A DNA stretch of 38,934 nt, from assembly GCA_028277825.1 (NCBI GenBank), contig JANQFN010000129.1, forward strand, positions 1 through 38,934, written 5' to 3'. Under the pieces are notes generated by a model. The model was not told the origin of the DNA. It did no database searches and saw nothing but the letters and a program-made list of their open reading frames with translations. Of the stretch, positions 10,932 through 20,979 are shown piece by piece. Made by a program: the position numbers and the translations under genes. The stretch comes from Desulfarculaceae bacterium (GTDB lineage: Bacteria; Desulfobacterota; Desulfarculia; Desulfarculales; Desulfarculaceae). Each line of letters starts with the position of its first letter. Position 1 is the stretch's first letter.

Positions 10932-11138
10932 ATGTTATCCGTGACCGTATCGCCGAAATTTCAAGTGGTCATTCCCAAGAAGATCAGGGAAGGCATGGCA
11001 ATCAAGCCGGGCGACAAGGTGCAGGTCATTCAGTACCGTGATCGCCTGGAATTGGTGCCCATAAAAAAACCCAGCGAGATGCGCGGTTTCCTTCCCGGCC
11101 TGGACACCAGCCTGGAGCGCGAGGAGGACCGGGTATGA
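10932..11138 (+). CDS. AbrB/MazE-fold antitoxin (VapB-like)
   Basis: MLSVTVSPKFQVVIPKKIREGMAIKPGDKVQVIQYRDRLELVP, SpoVT-AbrB swapped hairpin. Confidence 0.88.
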   Translation: MLSVTVSPKFQVVIPKKIREGMAIKPGDKVQVIQYRDRLELVPIKKPSEMRGFLPGLDTSLEREEDRV

Positions 11139-11512
11139 ACCTGGTGGATTCCTGCGGCTGGCTGGAGTTCTTCGCCGACGGGCCCAACGCAGATTTCTTC
11201 GCCGAACCCTTGGCCGAGGTCTCCAATCTATTGGTGCCCACCATCTGCGTTCTGGAGGTATTTAAGCGCATTCTAGCCCAACGTGGCGAGGGCCCGGCCT
11301 TGCAGGCGGCCGCCGCCATGGGACAGGGCAAGGTGGAGCCGCTGGAGGAGACCCTGGCCCTGGAGGCGGCCCGCTTGGGGGTGCAGTACAAGCTGCCCTT
11401 GGCTGACAGCGTTATCTTAGCCACCGCCCAGGCTCACAAGGCGACGATATGGACTCAGGATGCTGACTTTGAGGGCCTGCCTTCGGTCAAATTCATCCAG
11501 AGAAAAAGCTAA
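11135..11512 (+). CDS. PIN-domain toxin (VapC-like ribonuclease)
   Basis: NLVDSCGWLEFF, PTICVLEVFK, PLADSVILATAQAHKATIWTQDADF (PIN acidic residues); 4-bp overlap with the antitoxin. Confidence 0.9.
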   Translation: MNLVDSCGWLEFFADGPNADFFAEPLAEVSNLLVPTICVLEVFKRILAQRGEGPALQAAAAMGQGKVEPLEETLALEAARLGVQYKLPLADSVILATAQAHKATIWTQDADFEGLPSVKFIQRKS

Positions 11513-11601
11513 GCTTTCAGCGCCCCCAGTTTATGTGCAGGTGCCGGCCTTCTTTGGCCCAGATGGTGCGCGTGTCCTTGGCCCCCCGGCAGGTGACCGG
11601 G

Positions 11602-12510
11602 CTATTCCAGCAACTCATCGCGCAGGCGCTGGATCTCGCTATCGCTCAGGCCCAGCCCACGTCTGAGGTACTGGTCCATGGAGCCGTACTGTTTGTTTAT
11701 CTCATCCAGGGTGGCGTCGATGTAGGCCGCTTCCAGGATGTAGAAGGCCTCCATGTTGGTCATGTCCACCTGTTCGGGGGCAATGCCCCGTTTTTGGGCC
11801 GCTTGTTGGCGCAACTGGGCCAGGCGCCTTTGCACTTCCGCGGCCCGGTACTTGTTGGACAGCAGGTAGTCTTGGCGCACCGTCTCCCAGGGCACGCCAA
11901 GGGCGGAGAGCAGGATGGCGGCGGCGGTTCCGGTGCGGTGCACGCCGTGGGAGCAGTGAAAGACCAGGGGGCGGTTGGCTGGGTCGGCGGCCAGCCGGAG
12001 CAGGGTCGCGTATTGTTCCTTGGCCGCCTCGCCTGTGAGGATCCGATGTATCTCAGGGTTGAGTTCCTTGGGAACCTGGGAAAAATCCGCTTTCCGGCGG
12101 GCCTCCAGAATGATTTTGACCAGGTCCTCATCAGTCTCCCCGGAGATGGGCAGCCCCACCTCGCGCGCCCCCGGGGGCAGCCGGTCTTTGCCCCTGGCAG
12201 CGATCTCCTCCGGAGTCAGGAAGTTGACCACGGTCTTGATGCCCAGGTCTTGCTTTTTGGCCACATCCTGCTCGCTGAGCTTGCCCAGCTCACCGGAGCG
12301 AAAGACCTGGCCCCATTTGACGGTCTTACCGTCCACGGTCTTGTAACCGCCCAGGTCCCGGTAATTGGCCTGGCCCTCCAAGAGCACCTGACGGCGGTCA
12401 GCCTGTGATTGGGCGGCCGCCGGAGTGCTTGGGTAGGTCGAGGCAAAGAACAGCAAGATGCCAAGAACATAGGCCAAGGGGAACCAAAACCTGGCTTGAG
12501 ATTTGTTCAT
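11602..12510 (-). CDS. Tyrosine/dual-specificity protein phosphatase, N-terminal signal/anchor
   Basis: P-loop VFHCSHGVHRTGTAAAI (HCx5RT), NYRDLGGYKTVDGKTVKWGQVFRSGEL, hydrophobic N-terminus. Confidence 0.88.
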   Translation of the reverse strand: MNKSQARFWFPLAYVLGILLFFASTYPSTPAAAQSQADRRQVLLEGQANYRDLGGYKTVDGKTVKWGQVFRSGELGKLSEQDVAKKQDLGIKTVVNFLTPEEIAARGKDRLPPGAREVGLPISGETDEDLVKIILEARRKADFSQVPKELNPEIHRILTGEAAKEQYATLLRLAADPANRPLVFHCSHGVHRTGTAAAILLSALGVPWETVRQDYLLSNKYRAAEVQRRLAQLRQQAAQKRGIAPEQVDMTNMEAFYILEAAYIDATLDEINKQYGSMDQYLRRGLGLSDSEIQRLRDELLE

Positions 12511-12532
12511 TTCTTTCTATCTCCCTCCGGGT

Positions 12533-12580
12533 AGCCCAGACAGCTTGCTGTCTGGGTTGCGAAGCAACAAGAGGTTTAGC
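12533..12580 (+). repeat. REP element A
   Basis: CCCAGACAGC-TT-GCTGTCTGGG followed by TTGCgaaGCAA CAAGAGGTTTAGC. Confidence 0.85.
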
Positions 12581-12650
12581 CCGACATTTCTATTGTAACG
12601 ACCACGGGTTGGTAGGTGAAACAATACTTAGCGGTGCTGAAACACCGTTG

Positions 12651-12703
12651 ATGAACAACCCCGCCGCAAGCAGCGGGGAATGAACCCCCGTATGGGGGTT
12701 CAA
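12651..12703 (+). repeat. Three-hairpin element, copy 2, internally deleted
   Basis: ATGAACAACCCCGCCGCAAGCAGCGGGG joined directly to AATGAACCCCCGTATGGGGGTTCAA; middle hairpin missing. Confidence 0.9.
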
Positions 12704-12736
12704 GCCATAAGCATGTCGGGAAGATTGCGATGCGTA

Positions 12737-12765
12737 TTGACAATGTAAATACATATTGGTAGGGT
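12737..12765 (+). promoter_or_regulatory. Promoter with embedded palindromic operator for BrnTA-like operon
   Basis: TTGACA-17 bp-TAGGGT; CAATGTA-AA-TACATaTTG at 12741-12758 in the spacer. Confidence 0.5.
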
Positions 12766-12789
12766 ATGAAGTCAAAGGGGGGGACGGCG

Positions 12790-13095
12790 GTGGAAGTCAA
12801 ATATGAATTGGAAGGCGAACCCTTTGTTTGGAATGACAACAAGGCAGAGTCCAACGAAACAAAACATGGAGTCGGTTTTCAGGAAGCTTGCGAGGTGTTT
12901 TTTGACCCCTTTTACAAAATGTATGAAGACAGCCAAAACCAAGAATATCGTTACCAATTGTTGGGCTATTCAGACTCCGGCCGGCTATTGTTTGTGGTGG
13001 TCAGCGACGATGAAGCCGGTGTCTGGCGCATAATCACAGCCCGATTGGCCACAGCCCGGGAAAGGGTAGGTTATGAAAAAGAAGATGACACTTAA
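12790..13095 (+). CDS. BrnT family toxin
   Basis: FVWNDNKAESNETKHGVGFQEACEVFFDP...GRLLFVVVSDDEAGVWRIITARLAT; GTG 12790 with SD AAAGGGGGG preferred over ATG 12766, which overlaps the -10. Confidence 0.87.
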   Translation: MEVKYELEGEPFVWNDNKAESNETKHGVGFQEACEVFFDPFYKMYEDSQNQEYRYQLLGYSDSGRLLFVVVSDDEAGVWRIITARLATARERVGYEKEDDT

Positions 13096-13345
13096 CAGAA
13101 AGCGGCCCACGACCATGATTTCCATGCGCATGCCAATTGATGTGCTGGAAGACCTCAAGGATATAGCCCGCATCAAGGAAATGTCGGGCTACCAGGCCTT
13201 GATTAAGTTTTATGTGGGCAAGGGCCTGCGCAAAGACCTCTCTGAACTGCGCCGCGAGGACGCAGCCAATAAGGCGCGGGGGGTTCTGGAAAAGCACAAC
13301 GTGGACCCCAAGGTCATCGCCGAGGTCATCGAATCAGTGGGGTGA
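13073..13345 (+). CDS. BrnA/CopG-like ribbon-helix-helix antitoxin
   Basis: TTMISMRMPIDVLEDLKDIARIKEMSGYQALIKFYVGKGLR; overlaps the 3' end of the toxin gene. Confidence 0.82.
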   Translation: MKKKMTLNRKRPTTMISMRMPIDVLEDLKDIARIKEMSGYQALIKFYVGKGLRKDLSELRREDAANKARGVLEKHNVDPKVIAEVIESVG

Positions 13346-13887
13346 GAGTCAGGGGGGATGAGCGTCCAAGCGGTTGGGAGGATGGCGGGTTGGTCGCTAG
13401 TGAGTTAAATTTTCAGGATTTTCTAGTTTCGTGGCTGGCTCTGAAAATGGCGTTGGCCATTTTTCCGGGTATCTGCCTTGTCACGTGGGCCGGCTATGTG
13501 GGTTGGTCGGGCAAGAGAGCCACTATCCGCGATTTGTGGCTGATATGGCGGGAGACCGAGCAAGCGAAGCACGAAGGCTTGAAAGAATTCGCCCGCACCT
13601 TTTTTCCGCTGTTTCCCATGCTTGCGTATCTGCTTTTGCTCGTCATTCTTTTCATCATTCCCGCCGATACATGCCTGCTTCTGGTTGTCAATTTGTGCGC
13701 CATGCCCGCCGCTGTCATTTCATATCGAGAGGGGCGGCGAGTGAGGAGTTGGAGGCGTGGCTCTGCCGACTTCCATCAATTCGATTTACCGTGGCCCGCG
13801 CTTATCAGGGTCATGGGATTGTGGCTTATCTTTTCCATCGCCGTTATGATGGTTCTTTATGTATTAGGTGTCTGGAACCCTACTTGA
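13342..13887 (+). CDS. Hypothetical integral membrane protein
   Basis: Four hydrophobic stretches (e.g. FFPLFPMLAYLLLLVILFII, GLWLIFSIAVMMVLYVLGV); ATG overlaps the antitoxin stop. Confidence 0.6.
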   Translation: MRVRGDERPSGWEDGGLVASELNFQDFLVSWLALKMALAIFPGICLVTWAGYVGWSGKRATIRDLWLIWRETEQAKHEGLKEFARTFFPLFPMLAYLLLLVILFIIPADTCLLLVVNLCAMPAAVISYREGRRVRSWRRGSADFHQFDLPWPALIRVMGLWLIFSIAVMMVLYVLGVWNPT

Positions 13888-13911
13888 TTATGTAGGCGCA
13901 ATGGGCGGTTG

Positions 13912-13960
13912 CCCCAGACAGCTTGCCTGTCTGGGTTGTGAAGCAACAAGAGGTTCAGCA
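13912..13960 (+). repeat. REP element B
   Basis: CCCAGACAG-CTTGC-CTGTCTGGG then TTGTgaaGCAACAAGAGGTTCAGC. Confidence 0.85.
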
Positions 13961-14059
13961 GGGCATGCCGATTTATTGTCATGGTGTTTAAAGAAAACTA
14001 AACAGCCCCTTTTCTTCCTGAACCAACCCATCGCATCTATTACGACCTACCTACTCGAC

Positions 14060-14100
14060 TTCTCGTGCCTGCAGCAGCCCAGACAGGCAAGCTGTCTGGG
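14060..14100 (-). repeat. REP element C (inverted)
   Basis: CTTCTCGTGCCTGCAGCAG CCCAGACAGGCAAGCTGTCTGGG. Confidence 0.8.
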
Positions 14101-14116
14101 CCACTCTGGAACTTAC

Positions 14117-14629
14117 TCAGCCCGGCATCCCGATCTCAACCCCCACCGGTTGGCCCAACTCGTAATGCCTGGCGGAACCGAATCTCCATTGCTCGGGCCG
14201 TGAAACCAGCCCGGCCTTGACCGGGTTGCCATGCATATAACCCAGCTTCTCACGCATCATGGCCTCGGTTACAACATCAAAGCTATAATAGCGGCGCTGC
14301 CATACCGGGTCATTGGCAGGAATAGTCCCGGCATAGCCCGGCTGGCTTTTAATCACATTCTTCTTGATCGAATAAGAGGTGAGCCGCTTCCACTGTTTTA
14401 GGAATTCGCTAAGTTTGTTGGGCTCTGAAAACCAGACCAGGGCATGCACATGATCCGGCATCACTACGAAGCCCTGGCATTTGCCGCCACGTTGGGTCAG
14501 TTGGGAAGACAAGACATTGACCACGACTCCCTTGGCTGAATCGTCATCCAGGAGGCGTCTGCGCTTATAACAGGAAAAGGTCAGGAAATGGGCATGGCCG
14601 GAAAAATCGAATTTCCCCCCCGAACTCAT
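14117..14629 (-). CDS. REP-associated tyrosine transposase (RAYT, IS200/Y1 family)
   Basis: FLTFSCYKRRRLL, GFVVMPDHVHALVW (HUH), MREKLGYMHGNPVKAGLVSRPEQWRFGSARHY; start placed at MSSGGKFDF because the ORF extension to 14797 is translated REP. Confidence 0.9.
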   Translation of the reverse strand: MSSGGKFDFSGHAHFLTFSCYKRRRLLDDDSAKGVVVNVLSSQLTQRGGKCQGFVVMPDHVHALVWFSEPNKLSEFLKQWKRLTSYSIKKNVIKSQPGYAGTIPANDPVWQRRYYSFDVVTEAMMREKLGYMHGNPVKAGLVSRPEQWRFGSARHYELGQPVGVEIGMPG

Positions 14630-14749
14630 GCCGCAATTTATTTTGGCTCTGTGGATAATGTCAACAGAGGGATGGCGAAGGTGGGTCTCGGCACACTGAC
14701 AAGCAATGCTATTCCAACCAATAATGATTATTCCGGGTAACACCTTTCT

Positions 14750-14793
14750 GGACCTCTTGTGCCTTTGGCACCCAGACAGGCAAGCTGTCTGGG
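14750..14793 (-). repeat. REP element D (inverted)
   Basis: ACCTCTTG TGCCtttGGCA CCCAGACAGGCAAGCTGTCTGGG. Confidence 0.85.
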
Positions 14794-14887
14794 CCACCCG
14801 TCACCCGTAAAAAATTACTTTTTCGCGTCGCCGAGCCCCCAGACATCCCCAATTCTTGACACCTCAGCCCGCCCGGGGATACCTTAA

Positions 14888-16201
<1,314 letters not shown>

Positions 16202-16259
16202 ATAATTCTGGCCGGGGCAGGCCGGCCCCGGCGAGTCCCCCCGCTACGGGAGGAGCACT

Positions 16260-17669
16260 ATAGCCCCGCCAGGCTCCAGAGCCCAGAGTCCCCGGGACCA
16301 ATGGCCGGCTTACGCCCGGCTCTACAATTCCCTGTTGCAACCCGCCTTTGAACGGCTCAAAGGCAAAGCCACCCCCGGCCTGGAGGCCATGCTGGCCCGT
16401 AGCCAGTGGTGGGACGCCCAGGCCCTGGCCGATTGGCAATGGGCCGAGATGGCCAAGCTGCTGGGCTTCGCCGCCAGCCAGGTGCCCTTTTACCGGGACT
16501 GGTTTTCCGCTCACGACCTCTCCCCGGATGACGTGGTGGCCAGCCGCGATTTGACGTTGTTGCCGGTGATCGACAAGGACATGCTGCAGGCCGAGCCGGA
16601 GCGCTTTAAGCCGGAGTCGATGCCCGCCGGCTCCTATGCCAAGTCCACCGGCGGCACCGGCGGCCAGCCCCTGCATTTCTACGTGAGCCCGGCCTCGGAC
16701 CACTGGCGCACCGCAGTCACCCGGCGCGGTTACGGATGGGCCGGCTGCCCGGGCGGCCGGCGCCAGCTACACCTGTGGAGCGGCGACATCGTGGCCCTGC
16801 CCAAAAAAACCTTGCTCAAACGGGACCTGCACCGGACCTTTCTGCGCCAACGCTTTGTGGACTACTACCGCATGCTCTCCGGTGAGCAGGCCGACTCGGC
16901 CCTGGCCGAGATCGACCGCTTTGGCCCGGACTGCCTGGTGGCCTATCCCTCCGGGGCCGAGGCCCTGGCCCGCCGGGCCCTGGCCCGGGGCTGGAAGCCG
17001 GCCAAGCCTTTGCTCAGCGTGCTCACCGGCGCCGAGCGGCTCTACCCCCACCAGCGGGAGCTGATCCAAGAGGCCCTGGGCGCCGAGGTGTTCGAGACCT
17101 ACGGCGGCCGTGAGTTCATGTTGATCGCCAGCGAATGCCCCGCTCACCAGGGCCTGCACGTCTCAGCCGAGAACCTGATGCTGGAGGTGGCCCACGAAGG
17201 CCGGCCCCTGGAACCGGGCCAAGTGGGCGAGCTGTTGATTACCGACCTGCACAATTTCGCCCAGCCCTTCATCCGCTACACCAACGGCGACCTGGCCTCC
17301 TGGCTGGAGGGGGACTGCCCCTGCGGCCGGGGCCTGCCCCGGCTGGCCGGAGTCTCAGGCCGGGTGATGGACGCCATCCGCACCCCGGACGGCGGCCGCC
17401 TCACCGGCCTGTTCTTTCCCCACCTGCTCAAGGATTTCGAGGCCATCCGGCGCTACCAGATCGTGCAGGAGCGCCTGGATCACCTCACCCTGCGCCTGGT
17501 GCTGAGCGAGCCGCTGGCAGCAAAGGACCAGGCCCTTATCCTGGAAATGATCGGCCAGGCCCTGCCCGGGGTGGCGGCGGAAATCCAGCAGGTGGAGGAG
17601 ATCGAGACCACGCCCAGCGGCAAGGTGCGCATCACCATCGGGCTGGATGACTCCGGGAAAGGTGCCTAG
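16260..17669 (+). CDS. Phenylacetate-CoA ligase-like (PaaK/CapK) adenylate-forming protein; start codon uncertain (ATA 16260 or TTG 16335)
   Basis: STGGTGGQPLHFYVS, TYGGREFMLIASEC, RYTNGDLASW, TPSGKVRITI; frame open from 16206, SD GGGAGGAG directly upstream of the in-frame ATA. Confidence 0.75.
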   Translation: MAPPGSRAQSPRDQWPAYARLYNSLLQPAFERLKGKATPGLEAMLARSQWWDAQALADWQWAEMAKLLGFAASQVPFYRDWFSAHDLSPDDVVASRDLTLLPVIDKDMLQAEPERFKPESMPAGSYAKSTGGTGGQPLHFYVSPASDHWRTAVTRRGYGWAGCPGGRRQLHLWSGDIVALPKKTLLKRDLHRTFLRQRFVDYYRMLSGEQADSALAEIDRFGPDCLVAYPSGAEALARRALARGWKPAKPLLSVLTGAERLYPHQRELIQEALGAEVFETYGGREFMLIASECPAHQGLHVSAENLMLEVAHEGRPLEPGQVGELLITDLHNFAQPFIRYTNGDLASWLEGDCPCGRGLPRLAGVSGRVMDAIRTPDGGRLTGLFFPHLLKDFEAIRRYQIVQERLDHLTLRLVLSEPLAAKDQALILEMIGQALPGVAAEIQQVEEIETTPSGKVRITIGLDDSGKGA

Positions 17670-18567
17670 AAAAGGTTTGTCGGACCTATCCCCCCAACAG
17701 GCACTGAGGCTCATCAAGGAGCTGAGCCCCCTGGGCGCGCCGACTCTGGCCCAACTGCGCCAGGCCTTCAGCCGATTTTACGAACAGTTTCGCAGCGGGC
17801 CGGAGCCCCTGGCGGAGGAGGTTCACGTGGGCGATCTGCGCGGCTACTGGATCAGCGCGCCCGGGGCGGGAGATGAGGCAACCGCGCTGTTTTTTCATGG
17901 CGGCGGTTTCACCATCGGTTCCACCCGTGACCATTTGGACCTGTGCGCCGGGCTGTCGGCGGCCTGCGGGGCCCGGCTGTTGAGCATCGACTACCGCCTG
18001 GCGCCGGAGCATCCTTTTCCCGCCGCGGTGAATGACTGTGCAGCCGCCTACGAATGGCTTTTACAGCGGGGCCGGGAGCCGGCTTCGCTGTCCCTGGCCG
18101 GCATATCCGCCGGTGGCACCTTGACGCTCACCACCCTGCTAAGGGCCCGGGACCAGGGCCTGCCCTTGCCGGCGGCGGCGGTGTGCATGTCGCCGGTGGT
18201 CGATCTCACCTTCCCCGGCGCTTCCATGGAAAGCAACCGCGCCAGCGACTGGGTAACCAGCCAGCGCCTGGAGTCGCTCCAAAGCAATTACCTGGCTGGC
18301 GCCGATCCCGGCCTTCCTTTGGCCTCGCCGACTATGGCTGATTTGAGTGGTCTGCCGCCGCTTTTGCTCCAGGTCGGCGGCGGCGAATTGATGCGCGACG
18401 ACATCCTGGCCTTTAAGGACAAGGCCGTTGGGGCCGGTGTGGAGGTGGAGTTTCAGCTCTGGGAGGAAATGTTTCACTGCTGGCAGGTGTTCCGCGCCTT
18501 GCTGCCCCAGGGGCGTGAGGCCATAAAATCGGCGGGCGGATTTTTAAAAAGGCATATGTCGGCATGA
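17647..18567 (+). CDS. Alpha/beta hydrolase fold-3 (HSL-like esterase)
   Basis: FFHGGGFTIGSTRDH, YRLAPEHPFPAA, LAGISAGGTLTLT, FHCWQVF. Confidence 0.9.
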   Translation: MTPGKVPRKGLSDLSPQQALRLIKELSPLGAPTLAQLRQAFSRFYEQFRSGPEPLAEEVHVGDLRGYWISAPGAGDEATALFFHGGGFTIGSTRDHLDLCAGLSAACGARLLSIDYRLAPEHPFPAAVNDCAAAYEWLLQRGREPASLSLAGISAGGTLTLTTLLRARDQGLPLPAAAVCMSPVVDLTFPGASMESNRASDWVTSQRLESLQSNYLAGADPGLPLASPTMADLSGLPPLLLQVGGGELMRDDILAFKDKAVGAGVEVEFQLWEEMFHCWQVFRALLPQGREAIKSAGGFLKRHMSA

Positions 18568-18657
18568 TATAGTGTGCCCCAAGGCTGGAAAGCTTGACAA
18601 ACCCGGGGCCCAGACGATAGCCTCGGGCGAGATAATGTCCCCTTTTGGGAGGTTTAA

Positions 18658-20064
18658 GTGAGAATCAAAGCGGCTGTAAAATTCGCTGGACTCATCGTTT
18701 TGGCCCTGGCCCTGGCGGCCGGTTGCGCCACCAGCCAACAGGCGGAAGCGCCCGCCCCCGGACCCCAGATCAAGGCCGGTCTCAAGGCGGTGATGCCCCC
18801 GGTGGAAGACCTGCGTTATTGGCCGGCCAGTGACGAGGGGGTCATCAATCCCAACGTGCACGTCTTCGCCCCGCGCATGACCAGCGTGATCAAAAGCGGT
18901 CTAATAAGAAGCGGGCTGTTCGCCTCGCTGCCCGGGCCCAAGGAAAAGGGGGCGGCACGCCTGAGCGACAAGCTGCAGGTGACGGTGAACCAGTTCGCCA
19001 TCAGCAAGCTGGGCAGCAACCCCTGGATCATGGGGGCCTATCTGGTGGACGGCCTGCTGTTGCCCATTTACGCCGTGGCCAACTTGGGCACCAAGGGCCA
19101 GATGGACATGGGCACCTATTTGCTGCCCAGCAGCAAGGTGGGCACCACCATCAACGCCGATGTGGACTGGTACGTCAAGGGTCTCAAGAAGCCCATCCTC
19201 AAGCGGGCTTATCAGGTGCAGGTGAAGCTGGGCTCCATCAGCGAGCGCAAGCTGTGGGGCAGCGTGAGCGACCAGACCGGCTTCGGCGTGGAAATGGGCA
19301 AGGCCGAGGGCATCAAGGTGCTTGACAAACTGGTGGATGCCATCTCCCGCGATCCCAACTGGTCTTATCTCAATCAATATGAGCGCCTGGCCCGGGCCCA
19401 GGCGGTGATAGACGACGAAAAGGCCGCCCCCGAGGCCAAGCTGCAGGCCGCCCTGGGCGCGGTGGCCCTGCTCAAGCCGCTCAAATACAGCCCCTTTGAG
19501 ATCAAAAACCTCCTGGACAGCGCCCTGACGCCATCCGCCCGGGCCGGGGTGATCAACGAGCAGTTGGCCCGCGATATGGGGCTTTCCGGAGCCAGCGCTT
19601 TACCGGCCAAACAGCGCATGGACGCCAAGCAGGCCAAGGCCCTGTTCGACGATCCGGCGGTGCAGCGGGCCCAGGTGGAGGCCGATATCGCCAGCCGGGT
19701 GATCGGCATGGCCCTTACCGTGCTGGCCCCGCCGGCGCCCAAACCGGCCAAGATGATCAAGCCCGCCAAGGTTCCGGGCCCGCCGCTGCCGTATCAGACC
19801 CAGACCGAGCAGCCCCAGGCTCAGGCCAAGGCCGAGGCACCGGCGGCCAAGCCGGCGCCGCTTTCGCCCAAGGCCCAGCGCCTGGCCGAGGACCTGCGCG
19901 ACGCCCTGACCGCGGCGCTCAAGGGCCAGCGCCAACTGCAGGCGGTGCTTTTGAGCCAGGCGGATAAATCCATCGGAGGTGCCTGGCCCACCACCAAGGC
20001 GGTGCTTTTGAGGCTGCAGGCCTCGCCCCAGGTGAAGAGCTACCTGGCCCGGCGCACCTCCTAG
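18658..20064 (+). CDS. Putative lipoprotein, function unknown
   Basis: GTG start after SD GGGAGG; signal peptide with lipobox LAAGC; 468 aa. Confidence 0.75.
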   Translation: MRIKAAVKFAGLIVLALALAAGCATSQQAEAPAPGPQIKAGLKAVMPPVEDLRYWPASDEGVINPNVHVFAPRMTSVIKSGLIRSGLFASLPGPKEKGAARLSDKLQVTVNQFAISKLGSNPWIMGAYLVDGLLLPIYAVANLGTKGQMDMGTYLLPSSKVGTTINADVDWYVKGLKKPILKRAYQVQVKLGSISERKLWGSVSDQTGFGVEMGKAEGIKVLDKLVDAISRDPNWSYLNQYERLARAQAVIDDEKAAPEAKLQAALGAVALLKPLKYSPFEIKNLLDSALTPSARAGVINEQLARDMGLSGASALPAKQRMDAKQAKALFDDPAVQRAQVEADIASRVIGMALTVLAPPAPKPAKMIKPAKVPGPPLPYQTQTEQPQAQAKAEAPAAKPAPLSPKAQRLAEDLRDALTAALKGQRQLQAVLLSQADKSIGGAWPTTKAVLLRLQASPQVKSYLARRTS

Positions 20065-20100
20065 AACGGCGGGGCCTCCGGGCCGGCCGGGAGCGACATC

Positions 20101-20790
20101 TTGAAGGTCATCTCACCCTGGTTCGAGATTCTGTTTCTGCCTCCGGCCGAGGAGGTGCTGGCCCTGGTGGAGCGGGCCGGGCGCACCTGTTACAAATCCG
20201 AGCATCTGATCAGCGATGATTCGGCGGCCAAGTTTGTGGGGCGCATCGTGGCCTCGGGCCACCACAGCGTCATCGAGCATTCCCTGCTCACGGTGCGCTT
20301 CATCTGCGACCGGGGCGTGACCCACGAACTGGTGCGTCACCGCCTGGCCGCCTACAGCCAGGAATCCACCCGTTACGCCAACTACTCTCAGGAGCGCTTC
20401 GGCAACCAGATCACCGTGATCCGCCCCATGTTCTGGGCCGAGGATTCGCCGGAGTATCAGGCCTGGCTGCAATCCATGCAAGACAGCGAGGCGGCCTACT
20501 TGCGGCTCTTGGAAATGGGGGCCAAGGCCCAGGAGGCCCGGGCGGTGTTGCCCAACAGCCTCAAGACCGAGATCGTGATGAGCGCCAATTTGCGCGAATG
20601 GCGCCACGTGATAGACCTGCGTTGCTCCAAGCCGGCCCATCCCCAGATCCGCCAGATCATGCTACCGCTGCTCAATGAACTCAACCAACGCATCCCGGTG
20701 TTTTTCGAGGACCTGGCCGAAAAGTACGCCGATGACATCGCTGAATTCGCCTCGGGCGCGGCGGCGTTGAGTCCGCCTCCGGAGGAATAA
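20101..20790 (+). CDS. thyX: FAD-dependent thymidylate synthase
   Basis: ThyX motif RHRLAAYSQESTRYANYS, ISDDSAAKFVGRIVASGHHSVIEH; TTG start. Confidence 0.93.
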   Translation: MKVISPWFEILFLPPAEEVLALVERAGRTCYKSEHLISDDSAAKFVGRIVASGHHSVIEHSLLTVRFICDRGVTHELVRHRLAAYSQESTRYANYSQERFGNQITVIRPMFWAEDSPEYQAWLQSMQDSEAAYLRLLEMGAKAQEARAVLPNSLKTEIVMSANLREWRHVIDLRCSKPAHPQIRQIMLPLLNELNQRIPVFFEDLAEKYADDIAEFASGAAALSPPPEE

Positions 20791-20823
20791 CCGGCCGCTC
20801 CAGTTTAAATATCAACAATAGAC

Positions 20824-20860
20824 ATGGGGCCTCTCGCTCGAGGGGCCCCAATTTTATTTA
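20824..20860 (+). terminator. Rho-independent terminator
   Basis: TGGGGCCTC-tcgctc-GAGGggCCCCA followed by ATTTTATTT. Confidence 0.75.
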
Positions 20861-20979
20861 AAGCGGCAGGGGGCAAGGACGCGGAAGAGGTTTGGAAAAA
20901 GGGGAAAGGGCGGGGGAGTTTTTGAGGGTGCGGGGCGGCGCCGACGCCTGGCCCGGAAATACGGAATCGGGAAGGTTAA

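Noticed and set aside
13431-13895. Overlapping +2 frame ORF (MAGSENGVGHFSGYLPC...)
   Set aside because: The other frame (13342-13887) has coherent transmembrane helices and overlaps the antitoxin stop, so it is preferred.
14630-14797. N-terminal extension of the RAYT ORF (MAQTACLSGCQRHKRS...)
   Set aside because: This is translation of REP element D; the conserved protein begins at MSSGGKFDF (14629).
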